Assembly (NCBI GenBank): GCA_016720545.1
Contig: JADKKK010000009.1
Location: 1 to 64,000, forward strand
Direction of reading: 5' to 3'
DNA length: 64,000 nucleotides
Source of the DNA: Myxococcales bacterium
GTDB lineage: Bacteria > Myxococcota_A > Polyangia > Polyangiales > Polyangiaceae
Below, piece by piece: positions 60,544 through 64,000 of the stretch. Numbering within the stretch: the stretch's first letter is position 1; each line of letters starts with the position of its first letter. The notes under the pieces were generated by a model. The model had not been told where the DNA came from, did not search any database, and saw only the letters and a program-made list of their open reading frames with translations. The translations under genes were made by a program, and so were the position numbers.

Positions 60544-61209
60544 TTAATTCGCGAGCTTCCCGGCGGCCATCGTGAAGCGCGCGTCGGCGGAGGCGGCGAG
60601 GGTCTCGTCGTGGGTCACGGCGAGCAGGGTCATCCCGCCCGCCGCGCGCTCGCGGAAGAGCCCGGCCAGATCGGCGCGCCGCTTCGGGTCGAGCGCGCTC
60701 GTGGGCTCGTCGAGGAGCAGCACCGGGGGCTCGAGGACGAGCGCCCTCGCGAGCGCCACGCGCTGCGCCTCCCCGCCCGAGAGCGACTCGGGCGCGGCGT
60801 CCCTATGGGCCTCGAGGCCGAGGCGCTCGAGCATCGCGTGGGCCGCGCGCGTCGCCGTCGTGGGGTCGTGGCCGCGCACGTGCCGGAGCGCGAGGGTCAC
60901 GTTCTCGGTCACCGAGAGGTGCGGGAACAGGTTCGCCTCTTGGAGCACGAGCACCGCGCGCCGGCGCAGCGCGAGCCGGAGCGAGTGCGGCGAGGGCCCC
61001 GGTCGCAGCGGCAGGCCGGCGATCACGACCGCGCCCTCGTCGAACGTCAAGAACCCCGAGAGCACGCGCAGCAGCGTGCTCTTCCCCGAGCCCGACTCGC
61101 CCACCAGCGCCGCGAGCGTGCCGCGCTCCACGGTGAGCTCGACCCCATCGAGGCGGCGCCGCGCGGGCTCCTCGGGATCGCGCACGACGAGCCCACCCGC
61201 CCGGATCAT
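60544..61209 (-). CDS. Amino-acid ABC transporter ATP-binding protein
   Basis: 221 aa. Walker A LVGESGSGKSTLLRVLSG, Q-loop VLVLQEANLFPHLSV, signature ESLSGGEAQRVALARAL, Walker B PVLLLDEPTSALDPKRRA and H-loop LAVTHDE are all present. Typical of polar amino-acid uptake ATPases (GlnQ/HisP), slightly short. ATG 61209 overlaps the stop of the fused binding-protein/permease gene by 4 nt, giving a two-gene transporter operon. Confidence 0.92.
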   Translation of the reverse strand: MIRAGGLVVRDPEEPARRRLDGVELTVERGTLAALVGESGSGKSTLLRVLSGFLTFDEGAVVIAGLPLRPGPSPHSLRLALRRRAVLVLQEANLFPHLSVTENVTLALRHVRGHDPTTATRAAHAMLERLGLEAHRDAAPESLSGGEAQRVALARALVLEPPVLLLDEPTSALDPKRRADLAGLFRERAAGGMTLLAVTHDETLAASADARFTMAAGKLAN

Positions 61210-62858
61210 CGCGCCTCCCGCGGTGCGCGCGGCAGCCGCTTCTTCTCGAAGCGCCGCGCGAGCCGCGCGAGCGGGTAGCTCATCGCCAGGTAGAGCAGCG
61301 CGCAGGCGAGGCCGGGGCGCCCCCACTCGCGCACGTCGACCGCCGTGATCGACATCTGCTTCGTGAGCTCGACCACGGTGATGACCGACACGAGCGAGCT
61401 GTCTTTCAGCAACGACACGAAGTCGGAGGTGACGTTCGGCAGCGCGAGGCGCGCGGCCTGCGGGAGCACGACGCTCCACACCACCCGAGGCCTCGACAGC
61501 CCGAGGGCGAGCCCCGCCTCTGTGTGCCCCTCCGGCACGGCCTGAATGCCTGCCCGATAGGCCTCGGCCTCGTACGCCGCGTAGTTCAGGCCGAGCGCGA
61601 GCACGGCCGCCGCCGCCGCCGGGAGCTTCAGCCACGGGGCGAGCCCGAAATAGAGCAGGTAGAGCTGGAGGAGCAGCGGCGTGCCGCGGAGCACCTCCAC
61701 GTACGTGGCGGCGACTCCTCCGAGCACGCGGCCGCCGTAGGTGCGCGCGCACGCGAGCAGCATCCCGAGCGGCGACGCGATGAGCATGCCTCCGAGCGAC
61801 AGCGCGAGCGTGACCGCGGCGGCCTTCAGGAAGAGCACGAGGCGCGCGAGATCGAACCTGGGCTCCGGGGCCTCCGGGAGGGGCGAGCCGCCCGCCGCCT
61901 CCGCGCCCGCGTCTGCGCTGCCCGCGTCTGCGCTGCCCGCGTACGGATCGCCCGCCGAGCTCGCGCTAAGGAACACGCCGGTCAGGGCGCGGGCCTGGTC
62001 GGCTGCGGTCCACGCGAAGATGACCTCGTCGCGCGCGCCGAGGAGCTTGGCCCGCTGGAGGATGGCGCGAAGCTCGCCGTCGCGCACCATGTCGGCGAGC
62101 GCCGCGTCCACCGCGTCGCGCAGCGAGGCCTCGTCGCGCTTCGCCGCGATCGCGTAGGCGCCGGTCTCCAAGTCGCCCGCGACGGCGAGGCCCTTGCGGC
62201 CGCGCGCGTAGCGGTCGGCGATGAGGTCGTCGAGCAGCACGCCGTCGATCCGCCCCTGCTCGAGGTCGATGTACGGCTCGAGGCACCCCTCGTAGGAGAC
62301 GGGCACCGCGCCGCTCTCCCGGGCGATCTCGAACGAGCGCGTGCCGGCGAGCGAGCCTATGCGCTTGCCCTTCAGCGCGGCGCGGGTGCCCTCGAGCGGT
62401 CGGTCTTGCCGCGCGGTGAGGCGCGCGGCGAACATTTTGTAGGGTCGTGTGTAAAGTACACGCGATGAGCGCGAGCGGGTGAGCTCGAACCCGTTGAGGA
62501 TGACGTCGAAGGTGCCCCGCTCGAGCGCGGGGATCAGCGCCGACCAGTCGTTCTGGACGAACTCCTCGCGCACGCCGAGGCGCTTCGCGAGGCCCTGGGC
62601 GAGCTCCACCTCGAAGCCCACCCGGTGGCCCTTCGCGTCCTCGTGCACGAACGGCTCGCCGCCCTGCACGTCGCCGCCCCACCGGAGCACGCCCGCCTTC
62701 TTCACGCGCGCGAGCCCGTCGGCGGCACGTGCGGGGGCCGAGAGCAACGCGACACCGACGACCGTGAGCAGCGCCAAGAGGGCGCGCGCGCCGACGCGGT
62801 GGGGCGTCGAGGCGCGCGCGGGGACGGGTCGGGGTGCGTGGGCCGTGGTGGGCGTCAC
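61206..62858 (-). CDS. Fused amino-acid-binding protein and ABC permease
   Basis: 550 aa. A signal peptide (ALLALLTVVGVALLSAPARA) leads to a family-3 solute-binding domain (VLRWGGDVQGGEPFVHEDA, GFEVELAQGLAKRLGV, LAGTRSFEIARESGAVPVSY). A linker with GSADA repeats connects it to an inner-membrane permease domain (VTLALSLGGMLIASPLGML, EVLRGTPLLLQLYLLYFGL, the EAA-loop-like AGIQAVPEGHTEAGLALG, SLVSVITVVELT). Binding protein and permease are therefore tethered, as in some Gram-positive and delta-proteobacterial systems. Substrate probably a polar amino acid. Confidence 0.92.
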   Translation of the reverse strand: MTPTTAHAPRPVPARASTPHRVGARALLALLTVVGVALLSAPARAADGLARVKKAGVLRWGGDVQGGEPFVHEDAKGHRVGFEVELAQGLAKRLGVREEFVQNDWSALIPALERGTFDVILNGFELTRSRSSRVLYTRPYKMFAARLTARQDRPLEGTRAALKGKRIGSLAGTRSFEIARESGAVPVSYEGCLEPYIDLEQGRIDGVLLDDLIADRYARGRKGLAVAGDLETGAYAIAAKRDEASLRDAVDAALADMVRDGELRAILQRAKLLGARDEVIFAWTAADQARALTGVFLSASSAGDPYAGSADAGSADAGAEAAGGSPLPEAPEPRFDLARLVLFLKAAAVTLALSLGGMLIASPLGMLLACARTYGGRVLGGVAATYVEVLRGTPLLLQLYLLYFGLAPWLKLPAAAAAVLALGLNYAAYEAEAYRAGIQAVPEGHTEAGLALGLSRPRVVWSVVLPQAARLALPNVTSDFVSLLKDSSLVSVITVVELTKQMSITAVDVREWGRPGLACALLYLAMSYPLARLARRFEKKRLPRAPREAR

Positions 62859-62877
62859 GCGGAGAGCGTACGCGAGG

Positions 62878-64000
62878 TCACGGCGTCGTGTAGGCGCAGC
62901 GGAAGCCGAGCTTGCCGTACTTGTTCAGGAGGTGCGACGAGTGGGTGCCGCCGATGCCGTGCCCCTCGAACGAACCGTTCTTCGCCCACGTCATGGTGGA
63001 CCCGAACGGCGTAGACGCCGTAGGCGCCGAGATCGTGCCCGTGATTTCCATGAGGCCGTCGTTCAGCGAGTGACCATTGCCGCTCCGCCCGCGGAGCCGG
63101 CCCGGCGCGCCGATGAACACGGCGTAGTCGGTGCCGATGAGGTTCGGGTACTCGTAGCTGTAGAGGAAGTTCGCGTACTCGATGCTCTGGCTCGCGCTCG
63201 GCGCGTAGGTGCCGCCCACGGCGCGGAGGCTCGCGTCGGTGGCGGTGGGGAAGCGGTTGCCCGCGTAGGTCGCCGAGCCCTGGCCCTTGGGCGCGGGCGT
63301 GGCGCCCCACGGGTAGCTGCTCGCGCCCCAGGCGGCGTTGTAGTCGGCGGTGGTCTGCAGGCGGCCGCCGTCCCAAATGCAGAACGCCTGCGCCATCAGG
63401 TAGTTCACGCAGTTCAGGCCCTTCGTGTCGAGGATGTCCTGACCGTAGGCCCGCGCGTTGTCGTTCATGTACTGGGTCTCGATGGCCGCGGGCATCCAGT
63501 ACGTGTGCGTGCCAGGCGAGTAGTTGTAGCAGCCGGTCTGGCTCTGCGTGTTCGCCCGGAAGATGAAGCCGCCGAGGTGGCGGTACACGCTGGTGTACAC
63601 GCCGGGGATCGGCGCCGCGTCGTTCTGCGAGCCCTCCGCGAGCTCGGCCGGCGGCGCCAGCGTGTTTCCGCCGAAGCTCACGGGGAGGTAGGGGTCCCAC
63701 GCCGCCGCCATGGGCGCGTTCGCGGGGATCTTCCCGGCCGCGCGGGCGCTCTGGATGAACCCACGGACGTTGCCGCCGATGCGATCGAGGAACACGCGCA
63801 TGCGGCCGGCTGTGACCCCGTATTTGCCGAGGTGCACGCCTGGGGCGCCCGGCACGGGGGCCGTCGCGCAGCAGCTCTCGTGCGTCGCGCCAGGCTGACC
63901 CACCTCGCCCCGGCCGCAGGTGTCGCCGCCGTTGCGGGCCGTGCAGCTCGCGCGCGCGGTGCAGCGAAGATCGTACGCGCACCCGTCGGACGCGCAGTCG
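62878..64000 (-). CDS. Formylglycine-generating-enzyme-like (SUMF1) secreted protein, 5' partial
   Basis: The 5' end lies beyond the window. The frame is open to the edge, where the upstream residues CTARASCTARNGGDTCGRGE are Cys-rich, as in myxobacterial surface proteins. The FGE-sulfatase-type domain is shown by ESCCATAPVPGAPGVHLGKY, the internal AQAFCIWDGGRLQTTADYNA and WGASSYPWGATPAP, then the C-terminal HLLNKYGKLGFRCAYTTP. In true FGE two active-site cysteines oxidise a sulfatase Cys; whether both are present here is not clear, so it may be a catalytically inert relative. Length of visible part about 374 residues. Confidence 0.85.
   Translation of the reverse strand, partial: DCASDGCAYDLRCTARASCTARNGGDTCGRGEVGQPGATHESCCATAPVPGAPGVHLGKYGVTAGRMRVFLDRIGGNVRGFIQSARAAGKIPANAPMAAAWDPYLPVSFGGNTLAPPAELAEGSQNDAAPIPGVYTSVYRHLGGFIFRANTQSQTGCYNYSPGTHTYWMPAAIETQYMNDNARAYGQDILDTKGLNCVNYLMAQAFCIWDGGRLQTTADYNAAWGASSYPWGATPAPKGQGSATYAGNRFPTATDASLRAVGGTYAPSASQSIEYANFLYSYEYPNLIGTDYAVFIGAPGRLRGRSGNGHSLNDGLMEITGTISAPTASTPFGSTMTWAKNGSFEGHGIGGTHSSHLLNKYGKLGFRCAYTTP

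Overview
GC-rich (roughly 70%) chromosomal DNA from what looks like a myxobacterium (Myxococcota, Polyangia-like). This is inferred from gene content. There are many lipoproteins with Asp/Ala/Pro-rich linkers, a MopE-type Cys motif, a formylglycine-generating-enzyme-like surface protein, a Ser/Thr kinase fused to an AAA/TPR module, Ku with a stand-alone LigD-type ligase, and AgmX/TonB-C-like tails. No tRNA, rRNA, CRISPR array or complete IS element was seen.

Region 1 (1-16.8 kb, + strand) is a defence island of two translationally coupled gene chains. The first (1-1733) is an AAA ATPase of the DUF3696 type, a PIN nuclease and an RNA ligase. The second starts at 1866. Successive genes meet at 4-nt ATGA/GTGA overlaps (8 nt at the first junction) wherever junctions can be read: a STAND-like NTPase, an unknown protein, PglY, PglZ, BrxD, the Lhr-like helicase BrxHI, a HamA-type (DUF1837) nuclease, a further degraded gene and RhuM. 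The BREX type 2 core is therefore present without the PglX methyltransferase and without PglW. A Hachiman-type effector sits where the operon continues past the helicase. This BREX/Hachiman hybrid is the most interesting object in the window.

Reading-frame damage is heavy at 1-4.1 and 14.1-15.7 kb, light in pglY and brxHI, and absent from pglZ and brxD. Where the original frame can be inferred, most lesions are 1-nt indels, often in G/C (once A) runs. They may be assembly errors or real decay; the sequence alone cannot tell.

Region 2 (17.4-39.9 kb) is ordinary chromosome. It holds an FMN reductase, a TonB-C-like lipoprotein, divergent ku/ligD, a G/C-homopolymer-rich patch with a damaged glycine oxidase, a metal-dependent hydrolase, an outer-membrane protein plus Ig-like lipoprotein pair, a NUDIX hydrolase, a HEAT-repeat membrane protein, and a run of secreted proteins: YfaP/MopE-like, lysozyme-like and VWC-like repeats. 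A truncated NatB-type permease remnant is fused in frame to a lipoprotein gene.

Region 3 (40.1-47.6 kb, - strand) is a tightly overlapping CNNM/CorC - MMPL exporter - mfd operon. Region 4 (47.8-64 kb) carries an AraC regulator divergent from a sterol-desaturase-type hydroxylase, a lytic transglycosylase, an orphan beta-class DNA methyltransferase, an ABC1 kinase, a 1311-aa kinase/AAA/TPR protein coupled to rlmE, an isolated rplC with its own promoter-like and terminator elements, a polar amino-acid ABC transporter with fused binding protein and permease, and a partial FGE-like protein at the edge.
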